Shown in pieces: positions 41,576 to 48,596 of a stretch of 64,000 nucleotides of DNA. The translations under genes and the position numbers were made by a program. Origin of the DNA: Streptomyces sp. TLI_053 (GTDB lineage Bacteria; Actinomycetota; Actinomycetes; Streptomycetales; Streptomycetaceae); contig NZ_LT629775.1 of NCBI RefSeq assembly GCF_900105395.1, positions 2,622,501 to 2,686,500 of the forward strand, given 5' to 3'. Under the pieces are notes generated by a model, which was not told where the DNA came from, did no database searches, and worked only from the letters and a program-made list of their open reading frames with translations. Each line of letters begins with the position of its first letter. The first letter of the stretch is position 1.

Positions 41576-42031
41576 TCAGCCCCGGCCGCTCGCCGCGTTG
41601 CGGACGCGGCGGGTGCGGCCGTGCTCCGCGAGCAGGCCCAGGGCGGCGGGGGAGGTGACGAACCGGGCGGTGACCGCCGTGCGCTGGAACCAGTCGGACG
41701 CGGTCAGCAGTTCCTCGTCCGTCCAGGGCTCGTCCAGGGCGACGGCCCTGAGCAGGGCCCACTCGCGCAGCCGACGGGCGAGGAAGTCCCGGTCACCGAC
41801 GACCGCGGCCGTCGCAGCGGCCCAGGCCGGGAACCCGGGACCGGTCAGCAGCTCGGCGGCCCGCCGTTCGAGGTGCTGGTTCACGGCGGCTTCGGCCATG
41901 GCGGGATCGTCGTCGCGCAGGACGGCGCTCAACAGGTCGGCCTCCTCCGCCTCCACGACGCCCTCCAGCGCGCGGAGGTAGGAGTGGTAGCGCCGGTGCT
42001 CGGGGGGTTCGTCGTCGGGCGGAAGGCTCAT
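41576..42031 (-). CDS. Hypothetical helical protein
   Basis: Protein of 151 aa with good codon bias and no recognised family. It is mainly helical with acidic and Ala-rich stretches (YLRALEGVVEAEEADLLSAV, MAEAAVNQHLERRAAELL) and a C-terminal FVTSPAALGLLAEHGRTRR. It could bind a partner protein. It lies 106 bp upstream of the 70-aa gene on the same strand. Function unknown. Confidence 0.65.
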   Translation of the reverse strand: MSLPPDDEPPEHRRYHSYLRALEGVVEAEEADLLSAVLRDDDPAMAEAAVNQHLERRAAELLTGPGFPAWAAATAAVVGDRDFLARRLREWALLRAVALDEPWTDEELLTASDWFQRTAVTARFVTSPAALGLLAEHGRTRRVRNAASGRG

Positions 42032-42066
42032 GCGGCCATCAGATCACCTCTCGCCGTGGAGCTCCC

Positions 42067-42099
42067 GCGCAGGAAGTCGGGCGGGCCGACTTCCTGCGC
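42067..42099 (-). terminator. GCGCAGGAAGTCGG hairpin
   Basis: A perfect 14-bp stem with loop GCGGG, 17 bp after the MerR stop codon. Confidence 0.75.
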
Positions 42100-42115
42100 A
42101 GGGGGCACCCGGCGC

Positions 42116-43054
42116 CTACGCGCCGCGGGCGCGCAGGGCGGCGGTGAACCAGCCGAACACCGGTGCCAGGCTCGGTGGGACGGGCCAGCCGTTGACGACG
42201 GACAGCAGGTGCCAATAACGCTCGGCACGCGGGTCGGCGGCGATGTCGAGGCGGGCCAGCAGCCACTGCCGCAGGTCCGCGTCGTCGGGCCGGTCGAAGG
42301 TCCGCGCGTAGGCGGCCGTCAGGGTGTCGACGACGGCGGCGGCCTCGGGCGAGGCCGGGCCGAGGCCGGCGTCGAGTGCGCGGCCGACGGCGTCGCGCAC
42401 GGTCTCGGTGAGGTCGTGGTGCAGGCCGGTCGTGTCGCCGCGCCCGCGTTCGGCCGCCTGGTACTCGGCCATGCGGCGGACGGCGGCACGGAAGTCCGGG
42501 TCCTGGGTGAGTTCGGCGAGTTCGATCCAGGCGTGTAGCTGCTCGGGCGCGGGGTCGTCGGGGAGTTCGGGCACGGCCGAGCGCATCATGTCGACGAACT
42601 CGGCGTTGGCGTCCAGCCCGCCGAAGGTGTCGTCGACGAAGTCGGTGATCAGGCGGCGGCGTTCGTCGTCGGAGAGCTTTGCGAGCTTGTGCATGAGGTC
42701 CATTTCCTCGGGAGTGGAGTGGTCGCGTTTCGCTACTGCCCGCAGCACCGCGCGCCGCAGGCGCAGGACGCGGATCTGCGCCTCCAGCGCGTCGGCGTGC
42801 GCGGCCGCGACCTCGGTCAGCGAGACCTCGCGGTCCAGCACCCGCCGGACGGCGGCGAGTTCGAGGCCGAGTTCGCGCAGGGTGCGCACCAGGTCGAGCC
42901 GGGCGAGCGCGCCGAGGTCGTAGAGCCGGTAACCGGCCGGGCTGCGGTCGGTCGGCGGCACGATCCCGGAGTCCGACCAGAACCGGATGGTCTTGACCGT
43001 CAGCCCGGTCCGCCGGGCCAGGTCGCCGATCGTGAAGAGCGTGTCCCCGTCCAT
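42116..43054 (-). CDS. MerR-family regulator with long effector domain
   Basis: Regulator of 312 aa. MerR HTH at residues 7-75 (FTIGDLARRTGLTVKTIRFW, GYRLYDLGALARLDLVRTLR), a coiled dimer helix (about 80-125), and an uncharacterised helical C-terminal domain of about 190 aa (FVDMMRSAVPELPDDPAPEQ, LHAWIELAEL). Upstream is a GTCTCCC/GGGAGAC palindrome. It is divergent from a truncated flavodoxin gene, which may once have been its target. A copy of the APEQLHAWIELAEL region appears at 44401-44434. Confidence 0.88.
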   Translation of the reverse strand: MDGDTLFTIGDLARRTGLTVKTIRFWSDSGIVPPTDRSPAGYRLYDLGALARLDLVRTLRELGLELAAVRRVLDREVSLTEVAAAHADALEAQIRVLRLRRAVLRAVAKRDHSTPEEMDLMHKLAKLSDDERRRLITDFVDDTFGGLDANAEFVDMMRSAVPELPDDPAPEQLHAWIELAELTQDPDFRAAVRRMAEYQAAERGRGDTTGLHHDLTETVRDAVGRALDAGLGPASPEAAAVVDTLTAAYARTFDRPDDADLRQWLLARLDIAADPRAERYWHLLSVVNGWPVPPSLAPVFGWFTAALRARGA

Positions 43055-43068
43055 GCGCCTACTCTCGC

Positions 43069-43087
43069 GTCTCCCCCCACGGGAGAC
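43069..43087. promoter_or_regulatory. Candidate MerR operator
   Basis: GTCTCCC and GGGAGAC form a 7-bp inverted repeat with 5-bp spacer, 15 bp upstream of the MerR start in the divergent gap. Confidence 0.45.
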
Positions 43088-43091
43088 TCAA

Positions 43092-43331
43092 GTGTTCGCC
43101 ACCAGCGGGCTCCCCGAGTTTCCGCCGATGCCGTTCGCCCGGCCGCTGTCCCGGCTGCTCGCACGCAAGGGCTTCGAGGTGGCCGGGAGCTTCTCGTGCC
43201 GGGCGTTCGACACCTGGGCGCCGTTCCGGCCGGTGGGCGGCATCAACAAGCAGCGGCCGGACGACGCGGACCTGGCAGCCGCGCACGCCTTCGCCGCGCG
43301 GCTGCCGGACGGGCCGGGACCGACGGCCTGA
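43092..43331 (+). pseudogene. C-terminal fragment of a flavodoxin-family gene
   Basis: The 79-codon frame (FATSGLPEFPPMPFARPLSR, GFEVAGSFSCRAFDTW, VGGINKQRPDDADLAAA) matches only the last half of small actinomycete flavodoxin-like proteins; the FMN phosphate loop and first strands are absent. A GTG with GGGAGA upstream could still start it. Probably a deletion remnant beside MerR. Confidence 0.7.
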
Positions 43332-43368
43332 CACGCGCCGTTCCGACGGCCCCGTCAACGCGGTCGGT

Positions 43369-43636
43369 CCACCCGGTCAGTCAGTCGACCTGGAGCTCGC
43401 CCATCCGGCTCCAGCCGGTGGCGCCTTCGCGGGCACACGGACGACGCGAAGGCAGTCCGGGTCTCCGGACACGTTCCGCAGGGCCACTGCTCCTCCTCGT
43501 TCCGGCTTCGAGACGATGCTTCACGCTCGGGCGGCCCGGGCGCACGGACATCGGCTTTCCACTACGGGAAAGCCGATAGTGCCGCCTCGCACCGGAGACG
43601 CCCCGTACTGCCCTTGATCGACACGGCTCCACCACG
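43369..43636 (-). pseudogene. Mosaic of three duplicated gene-end fragments
   Basis: Three joined segments copy gene ends elsewhere here. 43369-43428 is about 59/60 identical to 45325-45384, the 3' end of the monooxygenase gene. 43452-43586 copies the start and upstream region of the 70-aa gene (41434-41566), including GTG, ribosome site and GGCTTTCC hairpin. 43603-43634 resembles the 5' end of the DUF3995-like gene (39807-39838). No intact gene results. Confidence 0.75.
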
Positions 43637-43650
43637 TCAGTACCGCAGCG

Positions 43651-43682
43651 GAGGGGCCTCGTCCGCGCGGACGAGGCCCCTC
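43651..43682 (-). terminator. Perfect 32-nt palindrome
   Basis: GAGGGGCCTCGTCCGC is followed directly by its reverse complement, 32 bp after the stop of the zinc-ribbon-like gene on the minus strand. Confidence 0.75.
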
Positions 43683-43713
43683 CCGCGAGAGTCGTCGGCT
43701 GGGAGCGGAGAGC

Positions 43714-44190
43714 CTACGACCCGTCCGGCCCCGAGAGTCCGCCAAGGCTTCCCGGTTCGACGGCGGCATCGGTGGTCGCGGAATCGGCGGCTTCGACGGG
43801 GTGCGGATCCACGGACACCGCTGTGGTCACCAGCCGGATGTCGTACTCGGTCCAGCAGTCCGAGATCTCGATGCCGACCTCGCTGCCACAACCGGCGCAC
43901 AACAGGTTCGGGCCGTCGATCCCGTCCCGCCTGCAGCACCCGTAGAGCCGAGCCGTGTTCGTATGGGGCCGCATCCGCAAGCCGTCCAGCGGGTTGATCA
44001 CCCAGGTCCTGGTCCCGCCGTCACGGCCGTACGGATCCGGGTCGGCGGCGACGGAACCCTGCGCCATCGTCGACGGGCCGTAGGTGTAATGGCCCCTCCC
44101 CTTCACCCGCGCGAGAGGCTGCCACTCGCGCAGTTCCAGCGGAGTCGACAGCGCAGCACCGCACAGCCGGCATCTGAAGACGATCAGCAC
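43714..44190 (-). CDS. Hypothetical protein with Cys-rich zinc-ribbon-like motifs
   Basis: Protein of 158 aa. CRLCG near the N-terminus and YGCCRRDG ... LCAGCGSEVGIEISDCW in the second half suggest metal binding by four or more cysteines. A tyrosine/glycine stretch (GRGHYTYGPSTMAQGSV) lies between. A similar arrangement is seen in uncharacterised actinomycete proteins; no function is assigned. GTG start at 44190. Unrelated fragments lie on both sides. Confidence 0.65.
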   Translation of the reverse strand: MLIVFRCRLCGAALSTPLELREWQPLARVKGRGHYTYGPSTMAQGSVAADPDPYGRDGGTRTWVINPLDGLRMRPHTNTARLYGCCRRDGIDGPNLLCAGCGSEVGIEISDCWTEYDIRLVTTAVSVDPHPVEAADSATTDAAVEPGSLGGLSGPDGS

Positions 44191-44270
44191 TCGCGCGTCT
44201 CCCCCGTTCGTACCAACCCTCTTACCTGCAGGCCGTCGGGCAGGCTATCGCGGCGGGAGCGCAATCCACC

Positions 44271-44307
44271 CTGCGCAGAAAGTCGGGCCGGCCGACTTCC
44301 TGCGCAG
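44271..44307 (-). terminator. CTGCGCAGAAAGTCGG hairpin
   Basis: A 16-bp stem with one mismatch and loop GCCGG. It follows the TAG of a MerR-like gene tail at 44321, so it seems to have travelled with that fragment. Confidence 0.65.
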
Positions 44308-44320
44308 GAGCACCCGCCCC

Positions 44321-44440
44321 CTACTCGCCCCGGGTGGGTCTCCAGGTGATCTTGACCGGGTGAGTCGACCCCCCGAGGGTCGGGGCGCCCCGGGCGAGGT
44401 CGGCGAGTTCGATCGAGGCGTGGACCTGCTCGGGCTCGGG
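44321..44440 (-). pseudogene. 3' tail of a MerR-type effector gene
   Basis: An open frame reading PEQVHASIELADLARGAPTL and ending WRPTRGE then TAG resembles APEQLHAWIELAEL of the MerR protein at 42116; 44401-44434 matches 42514-42547 at about 31 of 34 bases. No start or DNA-binding part is present. Confidence 0.5.
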
Positions 44441-44447
44441 CTCGGGC

Positions 44448-45143
44448 TCAGGCCCGCGAGTGTCCGTTCCCGGCAGAGACCGCCCCATGACGCTCCGGAA
44501 TGTCCCGGGAGTCGTCGTGGACGGCCAGCTCGGCCAGCTTGAGCAGACGGCGGAAGTAGGCGAACGCCCCGGGAAACGTCGCCGGGTGGCCGAGGTGGAC
44601 AAGGCCCCTGCGCAGCTTGGGCAGACAGCTTCGCAGGACTTCCTCGTGGCCCGGTCCCAGCGCGCCTCCGCGGGCGAGGTAGGTGGAAAGGCAACCGGAG
44701 ACCGTCGCGTCCAAGTACGCCAGATCGCCCTTGTCCGCAGTCGGAACCTCGGGGAACGGCTCTGCGGCGTGCACAGCCCACAGAAGCCCGATCTCACGGA
44801 ACATGGCCCGGTGCCCGTCGGGCCCGGGCCACCGCCATCCGTTCAGACGACGGAGCTCCGCCACCGAGGGCGCCCGCTGCTGCTGCCGCTTCGCCGTCCG
44901 GCGCCGGTCGGCGAAGGCGCCGAGCTCGGCGAGCCACGCGGCCCGGCTGAGCTCCAGCATGTCCAGGGCCAGCAGCAGCGCCCGTTCGTCCGTCCTCAGA
45001 GCTCCTGCCGTACTGAGATACGACCACGTCGAGTCGAACCCGAGCGGGCAGTAGTGGCCGACCGCGCACCTCAGGGAGCTGTAGCGCCGTCCGTAGGGAA
45101 GATCCTGATCACGAACATGCCTGGCACAGGTGGCGAAGCTCAT
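44448..45143 (-). CDS. Hypothetical protein
   Basis: Protein of 231 aa, no recognised family. The N-terminus (CARHVRDQDLPYGRRYSSLR, CAVGHYCPLGFDSTWSYL) has three cysteines; the rest is helical (ALLLALDMLELSRAAWLAEL) with a KRQQQR patch. ATG 45143 is chosen because the upstream in-frame extension is Arg/Pro-rich shadow sequence. Its 3' end abuts the MerR-type fragment, so the gene's native C-terminus may have been altered. Confidence 0.6.
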   Translation of the reverse strand: MSFATCARHVRDQDLPYGRRYSSLRCAVGHYCPLGFDSTWSYLSTAGALRTDERALLLALDMLELSRAAWLAELGAFADRRRTAKRQQQRAPSVAELRRLNGWRWPGPDGHRAMFREIGLLWAVHAAEPFPEVPTADKGDLAYLDATVSGCLSTYLARGGALGPGHEEVLRSCLPKLRRGLVHLGHPATFPGAFAYFRRLLKLAELAVHDDSRDIPERHGAVSAGNGHSRA

Positions 45144-45336
45144 GTACCGATCGTCCCACCGACCGGCGTCCGGTCGCGCGCGCGTCCGAAGCGGGGCCGG
45201 CGCCGGGCTTCCGGCGCCGGGCCGGAGGCCGTCCCGGCGGAACCGACCGTCCCCCGACCGGGACGCCCTCCTTCGGACACGACACACGCGAACGGACTGC
45301 GAGGGATCCCGGGCGGCAGGATCCCCACCCGGTCAG

Positions 45337-45660
45337 TCAGTCGACCTGGAGCTCGCCCATCCGGCTCCAGCCGGTGGCGCCCTCGATCGTGGTGCTGACG
45401 ATCTCGGGGGTGCGGGTGACCAGGGGGCGCATGGTCTCCAGGGCGGCGCGGAAGTGCGCGGAGGTGACGTGCGCCTCGGCCGCGTCGTCCTGGAACGCCT
45501 CCACCAGGACGTAGGTGTCCGGCTCCTCCAGGCTGCGGGACCACTCGAACCAGAGGTTGCCCGGCTCGGCGCGGGTGGCGCTGGTGAATTCCGCGACCTT
45601 CTCGGGCCACTGCTCGACGTATTCGGACTTGACGGTGAATTTCACCACAATGAAGATCAT
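45337..45660 (-). CDS. Antibiotic biosynthesis monooxygenase (ABM)-fold protein
   Basis: Small ferredoxin-like barrel protein of 107 aa (FIVVKFTVKSEYVEQWPEKV, GNLWFEWSRSLEEPDTYVLV, AFQDDAAEAHVTSAHFRAAL). Members are cofactor-free quinol monooxygenases (YgiN-like) or heme-degrading enzymes; the SAHF-type histidine fits the former. The ATG at 45660 sits 6 bp after a perfect TATAAT, so the mRNA may be leaderless. Its last 48 bp and downstream flank are duplicated at 43369. Confidence 0.88.
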   Translation of the reverse strand: MIFIVVKFTVKSEYVEQWPEKVAEFTSATRAEPGNLWFEWSRSLEEPDTYVLVEAFQDDAAEAHVTSAHFRAALETMRPLVTRTPEIVSTTIEGATGWSRMGELQVD

Positions 45661-45666
45661 TTGTCC

Positions 45667-45672
45667 ATTATA
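45667..45672 (-). promoter_or_regulatory. TATAAT -10 box next to the ABM start codon
   Basis: On the minus strand TATAAT is followed by GGACAA and then ATG, placing the transcription start at or next to the A of the start codon. No Shine-Dalgarno sequence can exist in such a transcript. Confidence 0.5.
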
Positions 45673-45813
45673 GGCAGGGCGGGAGAGGCAGTTCCGCGAA
45701 CGCCTCCCGCGCGTTCCTCCTCGTAGGGCATCGAGCATCGACCTTCCAGCGCGGGAAAGCCCGGAGCAGCCTTCAGCGAATCGGATTCAGGCGTTCTTGA
45801 GCGTGGGGTTTCT

Positions 45814-45864
45814 GCCGCGCCCGCACAGGAAGTCGGCCGCGCCGACTTCCTGTGCGGGCGCGGC
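45814..45864. terminator. Long AGTCGG-family hairpin (23-bp stem)
   Basis: Perfect 23-bp stem (inner part GCACAGGAAGTCGG) with loop CCGCG, the longest family member here, placed downstream of the hypothetical gene that stops at 45888. Confidence 0.8.
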
Positions 45865-45887
45865 CGTCAAGCGCTCGGGGTCCTGCC

Positions 45888-46256
45888 CTAGTAGGAGCGG
45901 ACGGTCCGGCCCAGCTTGCGCTGGACGGAGCGCAGCGTGGTGAGCGTCTCGCCGTCGAGGAACCCCGTGGTCGTCGACCAATCGACGCCCGAACCGGCGA
46001 GGTCACTGACGAGGACGATCTCCGCCGAGAGAAGGATGCGCGCCCGGTCCACGGGCGCGATGGGGAGATCGTCCCGCAGGGCGCGCGCCAACCCGTGGGT
46101 CCGGTCGATCAGATCCCGGAAGTCCGCGAAGCCCATGCCGACGGCGAGTTGGTCACTGCATCGGGCCGGGCCGATCCATTCGACGAGCGAACGCGCCAGC
46201 AGCGCCGTCTCGCTCGGATCCAGGAGTGTGCTCGGCCTCGCCATGGACTCGGACAT
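45888..46256 (-). CDS. Hypothetical protein
   Basis: Helical protein of 122 aa without recognised family (DPSETALLARSLVEWIGPAR, DQLAVGMGFADFRDLIDR, LSAEIVLVSDLAG). The start is placed at 46256 because GAGGAG lies 8-9 nt upstream; an ATG 30 bp earlier lacks a site. Typical of short accessory genes; function unknown. Confidence 0.6.
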   Translation of the reverse strand: MSESMARPSTLLDPSETALLARSLVEWIGPARCSDQLAVGMGFADFRDLIDRTHGLARALRDDLPIAPVDRARILLSAEIVLVSDLAGSGVDWSTTTGFLDGETLTTLRSVQRKLGRTVRSY

Positions 46257-46396
46257 CGACCGGGAGCTCCTCTTGGTCATCTGCACAACAGTCTTGTCGG
46301 GCGCCGGCGTCCGGCGGACGGCCGGGCGCCGCGGTCACTCATTCTCAGGCGGGCCCGGCGGCCACCGCCGCTCGGGTGCGCCCCGAGCGGGCGCGC

Positions 46397-46421
46397 GGGA
46401 AGTCGGAGGGAGCGACTTCCC
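46397..46421 (-). terminator. GGGAAGTCG hairpin
   Basis: A 9-bp stem GGGAAGTCG/CGACTTCCC with a 7-nt loop, 22 bp after the Nudix stop codon. Confidence 0.65.
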
Positions 46422-46443
46422 TTGTGGACGGGTGGGGCACTGG

Positions 46444-46878
46444 TCAGTCGAAGAGACGGCCGAGGAGGGCGCCTTGACCGGACTGGAGGACGTGGGCGGT
46501 CTCCAGGGGGATCCAGAAGCACTCGAAGGGGGTGGGCGCCCCGTTGCCGTCGTGGGTCTCCTGACTGAGCCAGCGTTCGGGGGCCGGCTCGGCGAGTGCC
46601 AGGTGGAAGACGTGCCGGTGCTGGATCTCGTACCGGTACGGGGTGAGGTCGTACGTGGTCTCGCCGAGCTTGCGCACGACGGCGAAGGCACTGAGACCGG
46701 TCTCCTCGCGGGCCTCGCGCAGGGCCGCGGCGGCCGGATCCTCGCCCGGGCGGATGCTGCCGGCCGGGACCTGGAGGCCGACCTCCTCGTAGCTGTGGTC
46801 GGTGTGCCGGAACACCAGCAGCCGCCCGTCCCGCACGACGTAGGCGAGCACCTTCTCCCTCATCGTCTTCTCCGGCAT
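46444..46878 (-). CDS. Nudix hydrolase
   Basis: Protein of 144 aa with a full Nudix box (GSIRPGEDPAAAALREAREETGL: G, E, REx2EE all present; quoted in parts as GSIRPGED and LREAREETGL). It hydrolyses a nucleoside diphosphate linked to X using Mg2+. Start ATG 46878; a second ATG at 46863 is possible. The 266 bp upstream contain no recognisable gene. The C-terminal strand FECFWIPLETAHVLQSGQG resembles NUDIX_55-like family members. Confidence 0.88.
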   Translation of the reverse strand: MPEKTMREKVLAYVVRDGRLLVFRHTDHSYEEVGLQVPAGSIRPGEDPAAAALREAREETGLSAFAVVRKLGETTYDLTPYRYEIQHRHVFHLALAEPAPERWLSQETHDGNGAPTPFECFWIPLETAHVLQSGQGALLGRLFD

Positions 46879-47144
46879 CACGACAGCCTCCGTACGGATC
46901 GGCACGACCGGGCGGCCGCGGTTCGGATCGCCCTCGGCAACGCGGGGCAGGAGAACGTCGGGCCAGGTGACCCGCACCGAGTCCTACGACGTCCCGGCGC
47001 GCCCGTGCCGAACCGGCCGGCGGTGGCGGCGTCGGCCGTGGCGACCGACCGAGAGGTGCGGGTACTACTGCCGATGGACCGCAGCCCGCACCTCCGGCTC
47101 CGGCGCTTCCCCGGACGCCGGACCGCTCCCCAGGTGGGGCGAGG

Positions 47145-47516
47145 CTATCTCTTGGAGCCCACGAGCAGGCCGAGGATGACGGGAACGGCGAAGAGGGAGA
47201 AGAAGACGGTGCTGATCACGTCGTGCGAGATGTTGTAGAAGACGACGATCCCGAGGACCACGGCCGGGGGGCCGAGGCAACCGCATCCCAGTCGCGTCCG
47301 GGTGGCCACCCGCTCACCCCGCTGCCGGGCCCACTGCCGGCGGGTCTCCGCGATGTACTGCTGACGGAAGGCGATCTCGTCGGCGCTCTGCGGCGGTGCA
47401 GCCCAGGTGAAGGTGATGTTCCCGTGGACATCCCGGATCTGGTAGACCGGGCCCTGGAAGTGCCCGCCCGAGATGTGGTTGTAGATATTCGGATCCTGAT
47501 CGCCTCTGTCCCCCAT
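47145..47516 (-). CDS. Two-helix membrane protein with N-terminal glycine motif
   Basis: Protein of 123 aa. Residues 10-36 carry a glycine-rich motif (NHISGGHFQGPVYQ, IRDVHGNITF) that matches the C-terminus of the divergent neighbour. A charged helix follows (FRQQYIAETRRQWARQRGER) and then two membrane helices (PPAVVLGIVVFYNI, VFFSLFAVPVILGLLVG). The motif resembles bacterial amyloid signalling motifs; a receptor or pore role is inferred only. The starts of the two genes are 60 bp apart. Confidence 0.65.
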   Translation of the reverse strand: MGDRGDQDPNIYNHISGGHFQGPVYQIRDVHGNITFTWAAPPQSADEIAFRQQYIAETRRQWARQRGERVATRTRLGCGCLGPPAVVLGIVVFYNISHDVISTVFFSLFAVPVILGLLVGSKR

Positions 47517-47576
47517 ATGGACTTACCGCAGAGCAGAATTGACGTTTCGTCAGCCTGTGGTGACAGGGGGTGCCGA

Positions 47577-47972
47577 GTGGATCCGACGGCAGTGGAACTG
47601 CTGACCGCACTGGCCGGTGGCGACGGCGGGGAGGCCGGCCGGGAGGCGTGGGCGGGGCTCGGTGTGCTGGTGCGGCGGCCCTTCGAGGCCGCGCCCGCGG
47701 TCAGCTCGGGCGAGGCACAGTGGGTGGCTCTTGGGCGGGCGCCCAACGAGCTGGCCCGCGCCCACGAGCTGAGCACGGCGCTGGCGGTACGGGCGGCGCT
47801 GGACGCCGAGTTCCGTGCCGATCTGGTGCGCTGGCAGGAGCAGGCGCGGTCGGTCCGCACCGGGCAGGGCGCCGTGCACAACACGATCAGCGGCGGCACC
47901 TTCCACGGATCCGTTTCGATCGTGCAGGGCCGAGACTTCCACGGCGGACTGGACTTCAGGCGGAGCGAGTAA
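47577..47972 (+). CDS. Small helical protein with C-terminal glycine motif
   Basis: Protein of 131 aa. Residues 1-95 are helical (DPTAVELLTALAGG, AREAWAGLGVLVRRPFE-type, ELARAHELSTALAVRAALDA), a pattern common in small actinomycete proteins. The C-terminal 30 residues (AVHNTISGGTFHGSV, VQGRDFHGGLDF) repeat the motif of the divergent membrane protein. GTG 47577 follows AGGGGG. It overlaps the convergent DUF397 gene by 17 bp. Confidence 0.65.
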   Translation: MDPTAVELLTALAGGDGGEAGREAWAGLGVLVRRPFEAAPAVSSGEAQWVALGRAPNELARAHELSTALAVRAALDAEFRADLVRWQEQARSVRTGQGAVHNTISGGTFHGSVSIVQGRDFHGGLDFRRSE

Positions 47973-48246
47973 AGGCGACGAACGCCTCCCAGGCTGCCGG
48001 GGTGAAGGTGAGGTGGGGGCCGGACTTGTCCTTGGAGTCACGGACGAGGACGGCGGAGGTCGTCTCGGCGACCTCTACGCACTCGCCGCCGCCGCCGCTG
48101 CTGTGGGTGCTCTTGCGCCAGCCTACCTCGACGCATTCGCCGCCCTCGTTGCTGCTGTAAGTGCTCTTGAACCAGGCGATCTCTACGCACTCGCCGCCCT
48201 CGGCGCCGCTGTGGCTGCTCTTGAACCAGACCAGTTCGCTGCTCAT
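47956..48246 (-). CDS. DUF397 protein with triplicated N-terminal motif
   Basis: Small protein of 96 aa. The usual DUF397 motif, W-x-KS-x-x-S followed by GGECVE, is present three times as 18-residue units (residues 7-24, 25-42, 43-60: WFKSSHSGAEGGECVEIA, WFKSTYSSNEGGECVEVG, WRKSTHSSGGGGECVEVA), encoded by 54-bp repeats at 48067-48228. A single normal second half follows (VLVRDSKDKSGPHLTFTPAA). DUF397 proteins partner XRE-DUF5753 regulators. A normal copy lies just upstream. Confidence 0.88.
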   Translation of the reverse strand: MSSELVWFKSSHSGAEGGECVEIAWFKSTYSSNEGGECVEVGWRKSTHSSGGGGECVEVAETTSAVLVRDSKDKSGPHLTFTPAAWEAFVAFTRSA

Positions 48247-48413
48247 CGTTCTCCCTGAAGTGAGAGGCGTCGGTGGCGCGCGCCCAGGATACGTAGCAAC
48301 TCCGCTGGGGGACACCCGTACAACCCGTACAACGAGCCGACAGCGCCGCCACAAAGAGCGACCGTCCACCGGTCGGTGGACGGTCGCTGGGCGCCGAGGG
48401 GGAAGACTGGTCG

Positions 48414-48596
48414 TCAGACCGACTGCGCGAACTCGACGAACGCCTCCCAGGCGGCCGGCGAGAAGGTGAGGCTGGGGCCCGACTTGTCCTTGGAGTCACG
48501 CACCAGCACGGCGGACGTCGCCTCGGCGACCTCGACGCACTCCCCGCCCTCGCCACTGCTGTAGCTGCTCTTGAACCACGCCAGTTCGCTGCTCAT
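48414..48596 (-). CDS. DUF397 protein
   Basis: Small acidic protein of 60 aa of normal DUF397 form (WFKSSYSSGEGGECVEVAEA, VLVRDSKDKSGPSLTFSPAA). Its ATG overlaps the XRE gene stop by ATGA, so it is made together with the WhiJ-like regulator, whose activity such proteins are thought to modulate. Confidence 0.93.
   Translation of the reverse strand: MSSELAWFKSSYSSGEGGECVEVAEATSAVLVRDSKDKSGPSLTFSPAAWEAFVEFAQSV

Noticed and set aside
43381..43635. 84-codon frame ending GATGWSRMGELQVD
   Set aside because: It is a fusion of duplicated gene-end fragments, recorded as pseudogene material.
45337..45738. ABM gene starting further upstream
   Set aside because: The extension runs through the TATAAT promoter and has no family match.
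46967..47238. Small open frames between the Nudix and membrane-protein genes
   Set aside because: Arg/Pro-rich, no ribosome site, no motifs; likely non-coding.
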